A DNA stretch of 64,000 nt, from contig OZ034978.1 of assembly GCA_964030785.1 (NCBI GenBank), forward strand, positions 7,320,501-7,384,500, read 5' to 3'. Numbering within the stretch: position 1 is the stretch's first letter; every line of letters begins with the position of its first letter. The notes beneath the pieces are model-generated. The model saw only the letters and a list, made by a program, of their open reading frames with translations, ran no database searches and was not told where the DNA came from. Positions 27,301 to 39,029 of the stretch are shown here, piece after piece. The translations under genes and the position numbers were made by a program. The stretch is from Siderastrea siderea. Taxonomy: Eukaryota; Cnidaria; Anthozoa; Scleractinia; Rhizangiidae.

Positions 27301-28472
27301 TTCTATTTTTAAGTTTGCAGCATGGATTTCAGACAAGACAATTCATAGTAAATTTCTGAATTACTTTATATGTTTATCTACAACCTTCACAGAGATTTCA
27401 GTTGCCCGACCGGAAAACTAAGATCCCAAACTTACTTGCCCTGATTAAATTTTTGGTTGCCCCGGGCAAGCGGGCAACCGTTAATGTCGAGCCCTGCACC
27501 TAGGTCATTAAAGAGATCTTGTTATATTAATGAAGAAATTTTTTTGAAAGTTCCACCTTTATATGGGGTGTTGCGGTAGTGAAGTGACAAATCCAGTAGA
27601 TGTTTCTGTCTTCAGACAGCTCATACCTGCCAGGTCTCTTGCGTTAAAAGAGAAACTTTGCTCCATGTTGTTTCTCTATACTGAAGTGTCCCTGCTATCC
27701 AAATTTAAGTTCATAGGCTAATACCCCAGGGGGGGAGCACCTGGCTCATGTTTTGGAATAGGGTTGCTGCTAATGGTCTGAAACCCTGACCCTAAAATAA
27801 AAGCCCTAAAATACCAATCCTCTTTAGGACAACACCCCTATTTTAGGTCCCTGTTTAGGACAACTGACAAAAATTAATACACACCATTTTGTTTTACACA
27901 ATTTTAAGTCTCCAATTTAGGATTGCTAAATACTGTACATTGCGTGACAACAATCATGCAACCATACCCTCTAAGTTCAGACCCTGTTTAGGACAGACTA
28001 AAATTATACACCATGTTCAGGACAGAGAGGCCAAAAACCATACCCTGTCCATTGGCACGTCCCTGTATTGGCCATATCAGGGAGTACTCCCACCCCTGGG
28101 CTGACATGTAGGTTGTCATGTAACTAAAGTAAAATTTTTTTGTTGTCCTTAAAATATGGGTGCTTATTTCGTTCTTAATGTTGTTCTTGGAGGAAGTTGG
28201 GTGAGAGGACATTTTCTTTAAGTGTTAGTAGTAAGCAGGATACTGTTCTTTTTTTCGTAGATTGGTCACCCAAGGAGAAACAACATCTTGCCCAAGAACT
28301 CAGTGATGTGCTTGTCTACTTGGTCAGGCTGGCTGAAAAGTGCCATGTTGATCTTCCAAAGGAAGTAGTAGCAAAGATAGCATTAAATTCCAAGAAATAC
28401 CCAGCACACCTGGTAAAGGGATGTAGCAAAAAGTATACAGAGTACAAGGAAATGAATTCTTCAAGTGAATGA
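24331..28472 (+). CDS. DCTPP1: dCTP pyrophosphatase 1 (all-alpha NTP pyrophosphatase, MazG-like)
   Basis: Five exons: 24331-24434, 24568-24646, 26057-26088, 26537-26571 and 28261-28472 (104+79+32+35+212 nt; 153 aa). All joins keep frame and use GT-AG. The Mg2+-binding residues of the MazG-like fold are present: Glu 64 and Glu 67 in GEVGEVAELF, and Glu 96 and Asp 99 in QELSDVLVYL. ERDWDQFHQPRNL precedes them and KYPAHLVK follows, both typical of the family. The enzyme hydrolyses dCTP and modified dCTPs to the monophosphate plus pyrophosphate, cleaning the nucleotide pool. The start at 24331 gives a family-like N-terminus; an in-frame ATG at 24220 would add 37 residues that look untranslated. 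Intron 4 carries nested transposons. An AATAAA near 29491 is one possible 3' end. Confidence 0.95.
24647..25713. other. DCTPP1 intron 2: nothing recognised in the first kilobase
   Basis: No coding exon or repeat boundary seen before the MITE at 25714. Confidence 0.45.
25714..25960. mobile_element. MITE in DCTPP1 intron 2 (247 bp)
   Basis: Inverted ends GCATTTTCACAGACCAGTTT and AAACTGGTCTGTGAAAATGC, matching over about 27 bp. Confidence 0.75.
25961..26536. other. DCTPP1 introns 2/3 around the 32-nt exon 3
   Basis: Apart from exon 3 (26057-26088), no feature is seen. Confidence 0.45.
26825..27495. mobile_element. hAT-like element carrying a nested piggyBac MITE
   Basis: Left AGGGGTCAACATTA and right TTAATGTCGAGCCCT are imperfect inverted ends, with GTTGCCTTTGGGCAAC and GTTGCCCCGGGCAAGCGGGC just inside. 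An ACCTA is seen on both sides, possibly the core of a target duplication. The MITE at 26979-27199 lies inside. Located in DCTPP1 intron 4. Confidence 0.6.
26979..27199. mobile_element. piggyBac-like MITE, copy 5 (nested)
   Basis: TTAA|CCCTTTAAGCCC and ATTTAAGGG|TTAA bound 221 bp, with the shared internal ATCAGCATCAAATTTCTCCT block. Inserted into the hAT-like element, so it is the younger insertion. Confidence 0.78.
27723..28098. repeat. Repeat with CCCCAGGGG / CACCCCTGGG ends
   Basis: Left ACCCCAGGGGGGGAGCACC and right GGGAGTACTCCCACCCCTGG are inverted. The interior has repeated TTTAGGACA and CCCTAAAAT motifs. Probably a MITE of about 375 bp. Confidence 0.55.
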
Positions 28473-29560
28473 CTGATTCGTAGCTTTAGCTTTATTTTTT
28501 ATCAACTAGTGGTTTAATAACAAAAGAATGTAAATAGGAAATTGGTATGCCACCATCTTAGCATTAAATAGTGAGATGATAAAACTTAATTATAATATAT
28601 TTGTCTGTTAATATTTTAGAACTTTTTATTTTTTTAAGGATACTGACTGAGGCTGTTGGCAGTGTTGAATAGAACCATGGAGACTCAATGGCATGCCTCA
28701 GTTTGTCAAGAATGCCAGAAATATGTGTAACAACGTACTCAGAGACCAGGAGAAACTAGCTTTTGTGAGGGGAAGTTGAAGTAGTCATTTACCCCCAACT
28801 TTTGTTCCCAATTTTTTTCACTCGCATTTAGACTTCTCACTCCCTCTATCTGCTCCTGTGTCTGCAAGAGTGTGAGGTTTAATTCCATTTTTAACGTTAT
28901 ATTTTAAGTTTTCAAAGCTCCAAGATTTCTCTTGAAAATTTCTCAGTTTTTGTGAGGCACAAGACACTTAATTTTGCCTCATCACTCTGAGGTTTTATTT
29001 TTTATTAGTTTTATACTGTGATCTCTGAAACTAATACATTATTTTGTTAGTGTGAAAGTGCATTGATTTCTGCTTTTTAAATCCTTTGTAGGATTTTTTG
29101 ATGTAACTATCATTGTATTTATGGAAGCATGTAACTATGAATTTATGAAAACATGTTCACCCAAGAATTCATTGCCCATTTCATACTAAGTCACTTCATA
29201 TTTGCATTTTTGTGTTTACATAAAAAAACCTTTGCCTTTGTATATCTTGTTGCAATATCTCATTCTTTCCCTTATCACATCAGTAACTCATTAGATAATA
29301 TAAATTATAGATATTTACAGAAAATTTTTCTGGTATTCAATTTTTGCCCTCTGTGATTACACAAGAAAAGGAAGTCATTTATAAGAGAACAGTTTCACCA
29401 AATTCTCAAATTCAGTGTTGAGAAATATCTCTCATCCCCCCCCCCCAAAAAGAATGGAGTTTTGAAACCAAGTTGTTGTGAATTCTCTGTAATAAAGTTC
29501 TTTTATGTATGTAAAGTGTAATGATTTTTTTCTTCATGTTGCTTCAAGTGAGAGAGTCCT
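28473..29560. other. DCTPP1 3' UTR and flank
   Basis: AT-rich, with candidate poly(A) signals ATTAAA near 28563 and AATAAA near 29491. No further gene seen. Confidence 0.45.
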
Positions 29561-30056
29561 TTCTTTTCCTTATAATATTACTCCTTGCCCTACTCCCTAC
29601 AGCACCCACTGGCATCAGACTAGATGTGCCAACTTTAATATTGTTGGCCCAGTTGTCAAACGACAAACTGAAGGAGGAGGAACATTTACCGTGACTGCCT
29701 GTCAAGCCTGGAACAGCTTACTGCTATCTGTGCGAAATTACCCATGATTAAATCTTTTAGGAACTCTCTTTGGAAGAGAATTTTTAAAGAACAGCAGCTT
29801 TTAAATCATTTTATTCTGTAATTTAGCTACACTTTTTACCCTTTTTACCTTTCTAATATTTTATCTCGTATTTCTTGTATTGTTATTCGTTATATTGTCT
29901 CATAGTTTATCCATAGTTTTAATATTCATATTCTAGTGTATTTTCATATTTTTGTAAATAATTTTGAGGGCCACTGGTTTGCTAGTATTTTTTATGCTAT
30001 TTTAGTGCTACCCTCGTTAAATAAAGACTTTACTTACTTACTTACTTACTTACTTA
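29560..30056 (+). mobile_element. LINE 3' end fragment
   Basis: A short frame at about 29600-29747 reads RQTEGGGTFTVTACQAWNSL, typical of the C-terminal end of LINE reverse transcriptases. An AT-rich 3' UTR follows, then AATAAAGACTTTACTTACTT and a run of five to six TTAC repeats, the usual microsatellite-like tail of CR1/L2-type LINEs. 5' truncated. Confidence 0.65.
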
Positions 30057-30109
30057 CGTCATAAGGAGGCAAATTTCCTTGATCGAGTGTGGTGTGTGTA
30101 TGACTTGTT

Positions 30110-30335
30110 TTCCTGTGCCTTATGCACCTATCAATGTTAAGCCCTGGAGTGGAAGGGGGGCTACCCCTAGGGAATTTGACGTTTCTTAGGGAAGCCAGTG
30201 TCAAATTCCCTACCCTTGGACAACTAATGAATGTCAAATTTCAGCCCCTAGAGTAACTTTTCTCTGAAAGTCAAATAATTGTGACACCATGTATGTTCAA
30301 AGTCCCTTCTAGGGGGACATCCTTGTATGTCAATT
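30110..30335 (+). repeat. Dispersed repeat family B, copy 1
   Basis: Contains TAGGGAATTTGACGTTTC, AAATTTCAGCCCCTAGAGTA and GAAAGTCAAATAATTG. A reverse copy lies at 63175-63400. Confidence 0.6.
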
Positions 30336-30440
30336 TCCGGGGGGGGGGGGTGCTCCCTCACCCACTTAACACTGTTAGGTGCGTTATTGTTGAGATTTCA
30401 TGGCACCTGGGAATGAGGCATTACCCCTCTCCATTGCCAG

Positions 30441-30655
30441 AATACTTTGCAAGATTTCCACCCCCTGGGGGGGGGTACAGGGGGTTTAAACCTCCTGCTT
30501 CCCATATCCTTTAATCCCAATCCCAATCCCAATTTTTCGATTGCAAAATATTGCACAATGTTGCGTAATTTTCCCTTTTCTTCTCCTGCTTCCCGCCACC
30601 TTAGGAATCCCACTTCCTGCCCCCCCCCCTGTCCTCCTCCACCTATGCCTGGTGG
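30441..30655 (+). repeat. Dispersed repeat family A, copy 3
   Basis: TTTTTCGATTGCAAAATATTG, shortened here, then CACAATGTTGCGTAATTTTC with CTTCCCGCCACC; same orientation as copy 1. Confidence 0.65.
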
Positions 30656-30866
30656 TGGTTCTTATGTGGGCTTGTGCAGCCCACTGGAAAGCTGGGGGGG
30701 AGTACCCCAGATTTTGAGTGACGGAGGTGCAAAGGGTTTTTTTGGGTTTGAAATTCACAATTTCAGGATATGAAAAAGGTGCCAGTTTGGTGAAAATTAG
30801 TATATTAAATGGTAAAGGTGTGAGGCTCCCGGTATTAAACTTTATTGAATAGCCCTCCACTGACCA

Positions 30867-31076
30867 TTAACCCTTTCACTCCAAAGAGTACTTAAAATCA
30901 AAATTCAAGACAAATCCCAAATTAACGTTTGTAAAATACTTGCATATAAATAGTATTGTGAAAAAGTACTGTTGAGGATTTATTGGAATGGTCACATCAT
31001 AGGATTTCATCCGCAGACTCAAAAGTTAGAACCACCTCAAATGTCTCCCCAACTGACTCTGAGAGTGAAAGGGTAA
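30867..31076. mobile_element. Second TTAA MITE family
   Basis: TTAA|CCCTTTCACTC and GAGTGAAAGGG|TAA bound 210 bp. The interior differs from the other piggyBac-like MITEs, so this is a separate family with the same kind of ends. Confidence 0.6.
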
Positions 31077-31369
31077 CCATCCCCATATATACTCGAAAGT
31101 TGAGTCATAAAAACCAGTCCAACTTCAGAGTATAGCTGAAATGACCACTCAGGTGAAAGCTACTGAGCAGCTCTTGTGGTTCTTTTTATTATGCTTTACA
31201 AAGAGGTGTTAACTGTTGTGGTTGCAGACGAAATCCTGTTAGCAATTTAAGTGCCTTGTTTTGATTTTTCCATTTTGATTTTGTTTATTAATTTATTTTT
31301 AACAAATTATTTTTTTCCTCGTCTGGTATGAAAAAAAAATTATATTCCACTCGGGTATTATGTCTAACA

Positions 31370-31765
31370 AAAAGAACCTGCGAAGATCGCCTGCTCACGC
31401 GTGGAAACGTGGTGGCGCGTAATGAGGCGCTAGTGTTGGAGGGGCTCCTAATGATCACCCGCGCGTCACGTTTCCACGCGGTAAGCGACATTCGCGCTCG
31501 CTCGACTTTTCAGTTATCACCACTTCACTCGATAAAGTTTCTCTCAGGGAGAGGGGGTGGGGGCGCGGGGAGGCAACAGTTGCACTCCTTTAGTTACACC
31601 TCAGAGGTGTGCAAGAAACTGTATTGTTCCACGCGTTATAGAAGCTATTATCACGTTCACTTTACAGATTACGACAGATTATAACGAACCCCAAGTCCCC
31701 CATTTTTTCTCCAGCGTTCTCGTTCCCCTTTTCCTTCACCGTTAACGCCTGCTACGCAGCCTAAA
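31370..31765. repeat. CpG-rich repeat ending in CCTGCTACGCAGCC
   Basis: Internal inverted ACGCGTGGAAACGTG and CACGTTTCCACGCGG. The right end shares the GCCTGCTACGCAGGC-type terminus with repeats in the UQCR10 intron and near 57712 and 59165. Confidence 0.45.
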
Positions 31766-32689
31766 ATATTTTTCAAAAGTAAAGAGTGTGTCCCCGTCAA
31801 CTTTTCCCGCCAGTTTTCTCCATGAATTCTTGCAGTGTAACGAGCCAATCACAATGCAGGGCTTCAGATAATAAGCCAATCACAGAAAAAAACATTTACC
31901 CACGTGTTAAACATACCCATGTGGGTTAAGGTGTTTAGCTGGCGCCTCCTTCGAAAACAGTTTCATTCAGCTGAGGAAGAGAGATAAATTTAATAGTCAT
32001 GTCGTTGTACGAGGAGAAAGAATATATATTTTTTCGTTCAACTCGCCTTCTAGTCCCGCCTGTCTTCACAAAAAGAAGTATTTAACAGCAAGGACCACTA
32101 AAGCGAATATATCGAAAGAGTGAAACTACGGTAAGTCATTTTTCCTGGACGTTTTAACTTTGCACCTCGAGGCGAGCTCTGTACTATTCATTCACACTTG
32201 CCAGAAAATTCATTTTCTCGTGTGTTAATGTGGTTACAGCTTTAAGTTCCAGTTTGTCACCTCAAAAATTGACTTCACTTTCAGTAAAATTTAATTGTTT
32301 CTTTTGCAGCAGAATTTCCCGTGGAAGCAAAAGAATACAGCAGCAAGACTGAGATAACTTATGTCAACAACAAACACACGTGGCCTTGAAACATTGCATT
32401 TGTTTTACAAGCTGGAGGAACTCAAGGGGTGAGTTTTGTTCTGTTTCTTCCAGCTTTTCAGCGCAGATTTAAAAAGCAGGTCTAGTTTATCTTAATCCAA
32501 GCTTCGACTATAAATTTGTGCGGGAGTTTTTAAACTTTCTCAAGTGTAAAGTTGTTCCAGCGCCGAAAGCGCGCCGTTCCTTCAATTCTGCAATGTCGTG
32601 ACTCGGATGAAATTGTAATTACAAATGCGCGTGATTAACGAACAAATTTTTTTTACTAAGATTTTCCAACAAGCAGATAGTTTAAATTA

Positions 32690-33180
32690 AGGAGAATTGA
32701 TATTCTGAATTTTTCTTTTCAAATCGCTCTGAGACTGAGAGGCACTTTTGCCATCTTGTCAAACGCGGCAGTTTTCGCGGGAAAGGTGTTTGTCTCAAAA
32801 GTCCTCAAAAGCGACATTTCTTCAAACGCTTGGGTCAAGTGTATTTGGCTCATTTTTCTAACAATTACATAGTTTAAAGCAAAGAGAAGTGATATTCTGA
32901 ATTTTTCTTTTGAAATCGCTCTAAATGAGAAGCACATTGACCATCTTGTAAAACGTGGGAAACGCGTTTGTGTCAAAAGCCATATTTTTTTGCGAACGCT
33001 TGGGTACGAGTGCATTTGGCTCATTTTTATCCGGAATTGTTCTATCGTAGTTTCCTAAATTTGGGAAAAACAAAAAGAAGGAATTTTTGGCTATTTCACA
33101 AACTTTGCCATTTTTCGCGGGAATCATGTCTGTAACGAAAACCATAACGTATTTATTTTGCGATGGAAACTTCACTATTT
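32690..33180. repeat. Imperfect tandem duplication (about 195-bp unit)
   Basis: GATATTCTGAATTTTTCTTT, then AAATCGCTCT and CCATCTTGT, recurs at about 32697 and 32889, with a weaker third unit from about 33040. Confidence 0.45.
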
Positions 33181-33461
33181 AATGGGATTTACGTAGTGTA
33201 ACAAACAAGTAAGGAGGTACGAAATAATGCAAAAACAATCCGTGAAATAAAAAGGCAGTGCAGTACATTAGTTCATTTTATTTATACCATTACTTTTCAT
33301 AATTAATGGACGCTTTTGTTCTCAGTTTACAACTAACTGGACTTTCCTCATTCAAATAATTTTTTCTGTACCTGATTAAACTGAAACTCGTACACATAAC
33401 ATATGGCAATATTTGGCCAAACTTTTATAGGAGCACCATCTTTTTAAAATCTGAATTACAG

Positions 33462-34139
33462 TGACTCGCAATATTGTCGATTCATTTCCAGTACTTGTAC
33501 TTCAATGTATCAATACTGTCACTCTTTGTCAGTTAATGCTACAATTATGGTATCAAATGAATGCCTAGTCAATGATGAAGAACATCTGGTCATTTTCATT
33601 ACGTAACATGTTACCATAGTGACAGTATAACCTGTTCAAACACCCTTAGTTTTAGCTTTAAGTGCTTATAACTAGAAAACAAGCTCAGTGACCCTTATTT
33701 TTTTATTATGGAATGGAAATGAGCTTGCTAAAATACAACTTTAGGCAAAGTAGAAAAAATTTCGAAAGGGGTTGAGCTAGCTTTAAATTCAGGAAATTTA
33801 AGGTGGCTCTGAACCCCTTCCGACAACTTTTTTTTAAACTTTGTAGAAAGTTGTATTTTAACAAGCTTATTACAGTTCCATAATAAAAAAATGAGAGTCA
33901 ATGAGCTCGTTTTTTCAGTTACAAGTACTTAAATCTGAAATTAAGGGTGTCTTTCACAACTCACAAGTTAAACTGTTACTATGGTAACCAGTTACATTAC
34001 GAAAATGACCATAACTTGTTCATCAATAATCCCATTTGTTTGATACCATTATTGTAGCATCAACTGATAAAGATTAAGAGTATAGCTCCATCAAAGTATA
34101 AGTGCTAGAAATCACTGGAAACTATTGCGAGCCACCTGA
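33462..34139. mobile_element. Large palindromic element (about 680 bp)
   Basis: Ends GTGACTCGCAATATTG and CTATTGCGAGCCAC, with arms of roughly 330 bp that mirror each other. Paired blocks include TGGTATCAAATGAATG with TTTGATACCA, and GTTACCATAGTGACAG with CTGTTACTATGGTAAC. The centre is near 33800. It would fold into a long hairpin RNA if transcribed. Confidence 0.65.
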
Positions 34140-34145
34140 AGGCAT

Positions 34146-34745
34146 GTTCTATCAACTTTTCACCTTTTTTCCGCACTGAGTAACTAAACAAAGAATCATA
34201 GATTGAAAATGATGTGAACTGCAGAAATACAAATGAAATAACGATGTGACCATTGCAGTTGTGATATCGGAATTAAGCAATTTGGAATTAAGACCGGCAA
34301 AAAAATTTAGGGCTTCAAGAGGATTCGAACCCGTGGCCTGTGCGTTCATGCTGCAATGCTCTACCAACTACTGAGCTATGAAGACCCAAACATTAGAAGC
34401 AGGCCAACTTATCGAGTTCATCTTAATCCTTGAAAGGAGAAATAGAATGAGAATGATGTGAACTGTGGAAATAAAAATAAAATAAAGATGTGACCATCGC
34501 AGTTGTAATGGCAATCTAAGCAATTTTCAGGGCTTCAATGGCATTCAAACCCATGGCCTCTGTGTTCCTGCTGCAATTGCTTAAGTTGCGATTACAACTG
34601 TGATGGTCACATCTTCATTTCATTTGTAATTCTGCAGTTCACATCATTTTCATTCTATCATTCATTGCTTTCACAGGATAAGATGAACTCAATAAATTGG
34701 CCTGCTCCCAATGAATGGGTTGTCATAGTGCAGTTGATAGAACAC
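34146..34745. mobile_element. tRNA-like repeat unit with inverted partial copies (about 243-bp unit)
   Basis: ATGATGTGAACTG...GATGTGACCAT recurs at 34208 and 34451 (243 bp apart) in one orientation and again inverted at about 34600-34650. The first unit has a full tRNA-like body; the second is cut inside it. The same order (full, truncated, then inverted) is seen in the insertions near 47 kb and 56 kb. TGTTCTATCAAC and GTTGATAGAACA lie at the two edges. No clean target duplication was found. Confidence 0.5.
34311..34385 (-). tRNA. tRNA-like sequence (ATG loop, probably non-functional)
   Basis: Acceptor GTCTTCA against TGAAGCC (one mismatch), D stem GCTC/GAGC and a T arm with GGGTTCGAATCC. 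The anticodon loop GCATGAA has C at position 33 and there is an A/C mismatch at 31/39. It resembles a SINE head rather than a decoding tRNA. Confidence 0.4.
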
Positions 34746-34949
34746 TGTTGATGGTCACATCTTCATTACAAAAAAATGAATATTTGATCAAATTCTTTAT
34801 TGCCAGTGTTGTTCACATTGCCAGCTAAATTTGGAAAATAATGTGGTGTTTTTGCCTTTATTTTCATTTTTACTGGTCATATTTCAGCACCAAGCCATCT
34901 CTTATGGTTCTGCAAGTTCCAAAGACATCTGAGCCACAGCATACCTAAC

Positions 34950-36982
34950 ATACTGAGTCTGAGTCACAGCATGGCCAAGTTCCATTGAGATAAGGCTACA
35001 ATGGCACCATCTCAAGTAAAGAGTCACCTGAAAGATGTATTGTACCGGTTAGTCAGCCTGGGATGGGAATGGGGGGTAAATAAGAGCTCTGGATGAACCT
35101 TACAAAGCACACGATCCACACATGATTGGCTATTCGGCTTAACTTAATGTAGTTAGATTAGTTAGCTGGGCCCCAAGGGTTGGGATGGTTTCTCCCTTTA
35201 GGCTCCCATTTGGGTTCCTTTGCAGGTTATTCGGCCAGCGACTGGAATTCGGATTTGCATTCGGCTTTTCGGACTATTATTCGGCTTATCTTTTTTCGGC
35301 TTTTCACAAGTTCAAGACTTTGGCAGGATCAAGATGACTTCACTGTATGGCTTGACTTCACTTCAATGGTTCTTCAGATGCACTTCATCGTCATTGTTGT
35401 CCTTCTGCTGCTTAGTAGCACATAAGCTTTTTCATTTACTATGTTTCACTTGACAGTTTATTAGCACTGTATTCAAGTGAAGCTACATTTCGTAAGGTTC
35501 CACCAGACAATTTTAAATCTGATTTAGAAACTGGAGCTAGTCCATTCAACTCTTGAAAGGAGACCAGTTTTGGCAACTCCTTACAGGTTTAGTGGGCGTC
35601 TCCAGTGGGAGATAGTTCGATAAGGTCTAGGCACTTAAAACTGCAAATAACGGGACAAACAATACACACATCCTAGTTTCAGGGAGTAGAGTAAGAAAAG
35701 TTTAAACAAAGAGCTGTTTCAACCACGAGAAAAACTAAAACAAGCATTTTCACTGGTTTTAAACAATTCTCCGTTGTCAGTCAAGACTGGAAATTATAGC
35801 TGCAAGATAATGCAGTGATTCAGTATTGTCTGTTGTCAATCAAAATAATATGAAAATGAAACAGAGATTATAGTTCTCCAATTGTCTTCAGTTTGTTACC
35901 AAAATTATCAGCTATTGTCAGCTGTTAAAGAACACTCTTATTTGATGATTACTTGTCGCTCCAAATCAGCATATTTGGCAATGTTGGTTGAAATGGCTCT
36001 TAATATTACAACTTCCATGCTGGATTTGTTGTTGGATGTCCATAACTGGTCTTAAGCCAGTGACAAAGGAAGGAGGCATAGAGAAGCATAACAGTGTCAG
36101 CAACCCATTTCAGGTAGGTTTCTCTACAACCTGGCATGAGGTACGTGAACTTTTATTGTTTCCGGCCTAACAAATTTCGGCTCGTTCGGCTTTCGATCAC
36201 AGTCAGCTTCATCACACACCAAACTGAACATTAATTTCAAAACAATTCTGAGATGCTTGGTATCACAAATTGATAGCAAGCTGATGAGAATCTCAGATTC
36301 TGTCTGAGGGACCCTGAGTGTTTCAATCAGTGTCAAGTTTTATGGACACAGAAACACACTCGGTTTCATCAGACACTCAACTTTTTGCTTAGGAGCGCTT
36401 TCCGTCAAAGACTTTTGGAGATGCTGTGGATTAATTAACAGTGTAATCTCTGTAACTTATGAATAAAGTTAAATAAAGTCTGAAAATAGAAATGCTGTCA
36501 GTGTGTCATTATTTAAAATGTTACCAACTGCAATAAGTAGAATCTATGTAACTAAGTTGCACTTTCTCAGTAAATAAAAAAAACAAACAAACAAAAGCGA
36601 CTGCCAGTGTGTCTTTTTAAATTGAAAATACTAACCCAAAAGATTTGATTTCAGGAACAAATGTACATAAGATTTTAAGTCTTTGCCAGGTTGTAGTCAT
36701 TGTCATAAAATTTGTCAAATGCAAGAACACAACTGCGAAGAGAACCCTAGATTCGGAGCAGAAGACTATTTCATTTTCATAGAAGACTGGCCAAGAAGAT
36801 CACAATGGATCAAGATCACAGGCAAAAAAACATGAACTTAAGACTCTTCCAAGACACAGCAGCTCTATTCATAACAGTTCCTCATTGTGAAGGCAAGTAT
36901 ACAACTATGACATGCTAACCATATTGTGCTTTCATTTCTCAGCAAAATTCCTGCAACAGAAAGAATTCAGTCAGCTCTCAAG
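34950..36982. other. No gene recognised
   Basis: Contains clustered ATTCGGC(TT) words at 35130-35310 and 36160-36190 and an AATAAAGTTAAATAAAG near 36462 that could end a plus-strand transcript. No family-like protein is readable. Confidence 0.4.
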
Positions 36983-38880
36983 TGTCAACATGTGACACCA
37001 ATTATAATTTTATGTTGGACCAAATTATTGGATAACAGCTGTCAGTTGTCACCTCAAACCAATTATGATATGTTGGACCAAATTAATGGATATCAGCTGT
37101 CAGTCATTGCATAAAAACAATTATGCTATGTTGGACCAAATTATAGAAGGATAACAGCTGTCAGTAATCAAGTCAAAAGAATTATTCTATGATGGACCAA
37201 ATTAATTGTTAATTGTCCATTTCCAGGTCTCGCTACCTTTGAATCAGTCTGGTTTCGCTTTCTTGTAGGAGCAATAAATTTTTCACTGCCAGCTTCCTAG
37301 GCCAGTCACAGCTTCAGTAGGAGATTAAAATGGCTGCAAAACCACCCCAGTTGTAAAAACTGCAAGAGGTGGACCTAGGCCAACTGCCGCTTCTGAGCTG
37401 TCGGATTCTTCCTGGCTTTTGGTAGATGGCCGCTGGCTTGCAAATTATGTTGTGTTGGACCAAATTAATGGATATCAATTAGCTGTCACTTGAAAACAAT
37501 TATGATATGTTGCACCAAATTAATGGACAACAGCTGTCAGTCATCACGTCAAAACAAATTTGATGCTATGCTGGACCAAATTAATGGATAACAGCTGTCA
37601 GTCATCATGTCAAAACAAATTTGATGCTATGCTGGACCAAATTAATGGATAACAGCTGTCAGTCATCACGTCAAAACAAATTTGATGCTATGCTGGACCA
37701 AATTAATGGATAACAGCTGTCAGTCATCACGTCAAAACAAATTTGATGCTATGCTGGACCAAATTAATGGATAACAGCTGTCAGTCATCACGTCAAAACA
37801 AATTTGATGCTATGCTGGACCAAATTAATGGATAACAACTGTCAGTCATCATGTCAAAACAAATTTAATGCTATGTTGGACCAAATTAATGGATAACAGC
37901 TGTCAGTCATCATGTCAAAACAAATTTGATGCTATGTTGGACCAAGTTAATGGATAACAGCTGTCAGTCATCATGTCAAAACAAATTTGATGCTGTGTTG
38001 GACCAAATTAATGGATAACAGCTGTCAGTCATCATGTCAAAACAAATTTGATGCTATGTTGGACCAAATTAATGGATAACAGCTGTCAGTCATCATGTCA
38101 AAACAAATTTGATGCTATGTTGGACCAAATTAATGGATAACAGCTGTCAGTCATCATGTCAAAACAAATTTGATGCTATGTTGGACCAAATTAATGGATA
38201 ACAGCTGTCAGTCATCATGTCAAAACAAATTTGATGCTATGCTGGACCAAATAAATGGATAACAGCTGTCAGTCATCATGTCAAAACAAATTTGATGCTA
38301 TGTTGGACCAAATTAATAGATAACAGCTGTCAGTCATCATGTCAAAACAAATTTGATGCTATGCTGGACCAAATTAATGGATAACAGCTGTCAGTCATCA
38401 TGTCAAAACAAATTTGATGCTATGTTGGACCAAATTAATGGATAACGGCTGTCAGTCATCATGTCAAAACAAATTTGATGCTATGCTGGACCAAATTAAT
38501 GGATAACAGCTGTCAGTCATCATGTCAAAACAAATTTGATGCTATGTTGGACCAAATTAATGGATAACAGCTGTCAGTCATCATGTCAAAACAAATTTGA
38601 TGCTATGTTGGACCAAATTAATGGATAACAACTGTCAGTCATTATGTCAAAACAAATTTGATGCTATGCTGGACCAAATTAATGGATAACAGCTGCTGTC
38701 AGTCATCATGTCAAAACAAATTTGATGCTATGCTGGACCAAATTAATGGATAACAGCTGCCAGACATCACGTCAAAACAAATTTTATGCTATGCTGGACC
38801 AAATTAATGGATAACAGCTGTCAGTCATCATGTGAAACCAATTATGTTATGTTGAACAAAATTAACAAGTATCAGCGGTG
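36983..38880. repeat. 61-bp minisatellite array
   Basis: About 22 near-identical 61-bp units from roughly 37500 to 38860, each with TGGACCAAATTAATGGATAA, CAGCTGTCAGTCATCATGTC and AAAACAAATTTGATGCTATG, which together make the unit. Four or so diverged units lie at 36983-37210, separated from the main array by a copy of repeat C at 37270-37440. The unit is not a multiple of three and contains stops, so it is non-coding. Near the 3' end units pick up small changes such as an inserted CTG. Confidence 0.93.
37270..37440 (+). repeat. Repeat C, copy 1 (inside the minisatellite)
   Basis: TTCCTAGGCCAGTCACAGCT, AACCACCCCAGTTGTA, AGGCCAACTGCC and TGGCTTTTGGTAGATGG; also present at 41120-41310 and 43430-43640. 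Confidence 0.6.
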
Positions 38881-38892
38881 ATCAAGTCGTTG

Positions 38893-38897
38893 TCATT

Positions 38898-38960
<63 letters not shown>
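38893..38960. repeat. (TCA)n microsatellite
   Basis: About 20 TCA repeats right after the minisatellite. Confidence 0.95.
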
Positions 38961-38961
<1 letters not shown>

Positions 38962-39029
38962 CTTTTATCTCTCCTGGTGAAAACTAGGGCCATTCTTCCA
39001 AGTCACTCTGTCTTTTACAGTCATTTCCA

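Larger units (their letters stand above)
31940..34948 (+). other. Possible spliced transcript with a 42-aa reading frame
   Basis: Candidate exon boundaries: a donor ACG|GTAAGT at about 32131, an acceptor TTGCAG at about 32310 with a donor GG|GTGAGT at 32428, and an acceptor TTTCAG at 34887. Joining 32361-32428 to 34888-34948 gives a frame of 42 aa beginning MSTTNTRGLETLHLFY and ending EPQHT. I do not recognise it. It could equally be a non-coding RNA or chance. Confidence 0.2.

Noticed and set aside
36983..38880. CRISPR array (61-bp repeats)
   Set aside because: The units are directly abutting with no variable spacers, and the context is eukaryotic; it is a minisatellite.
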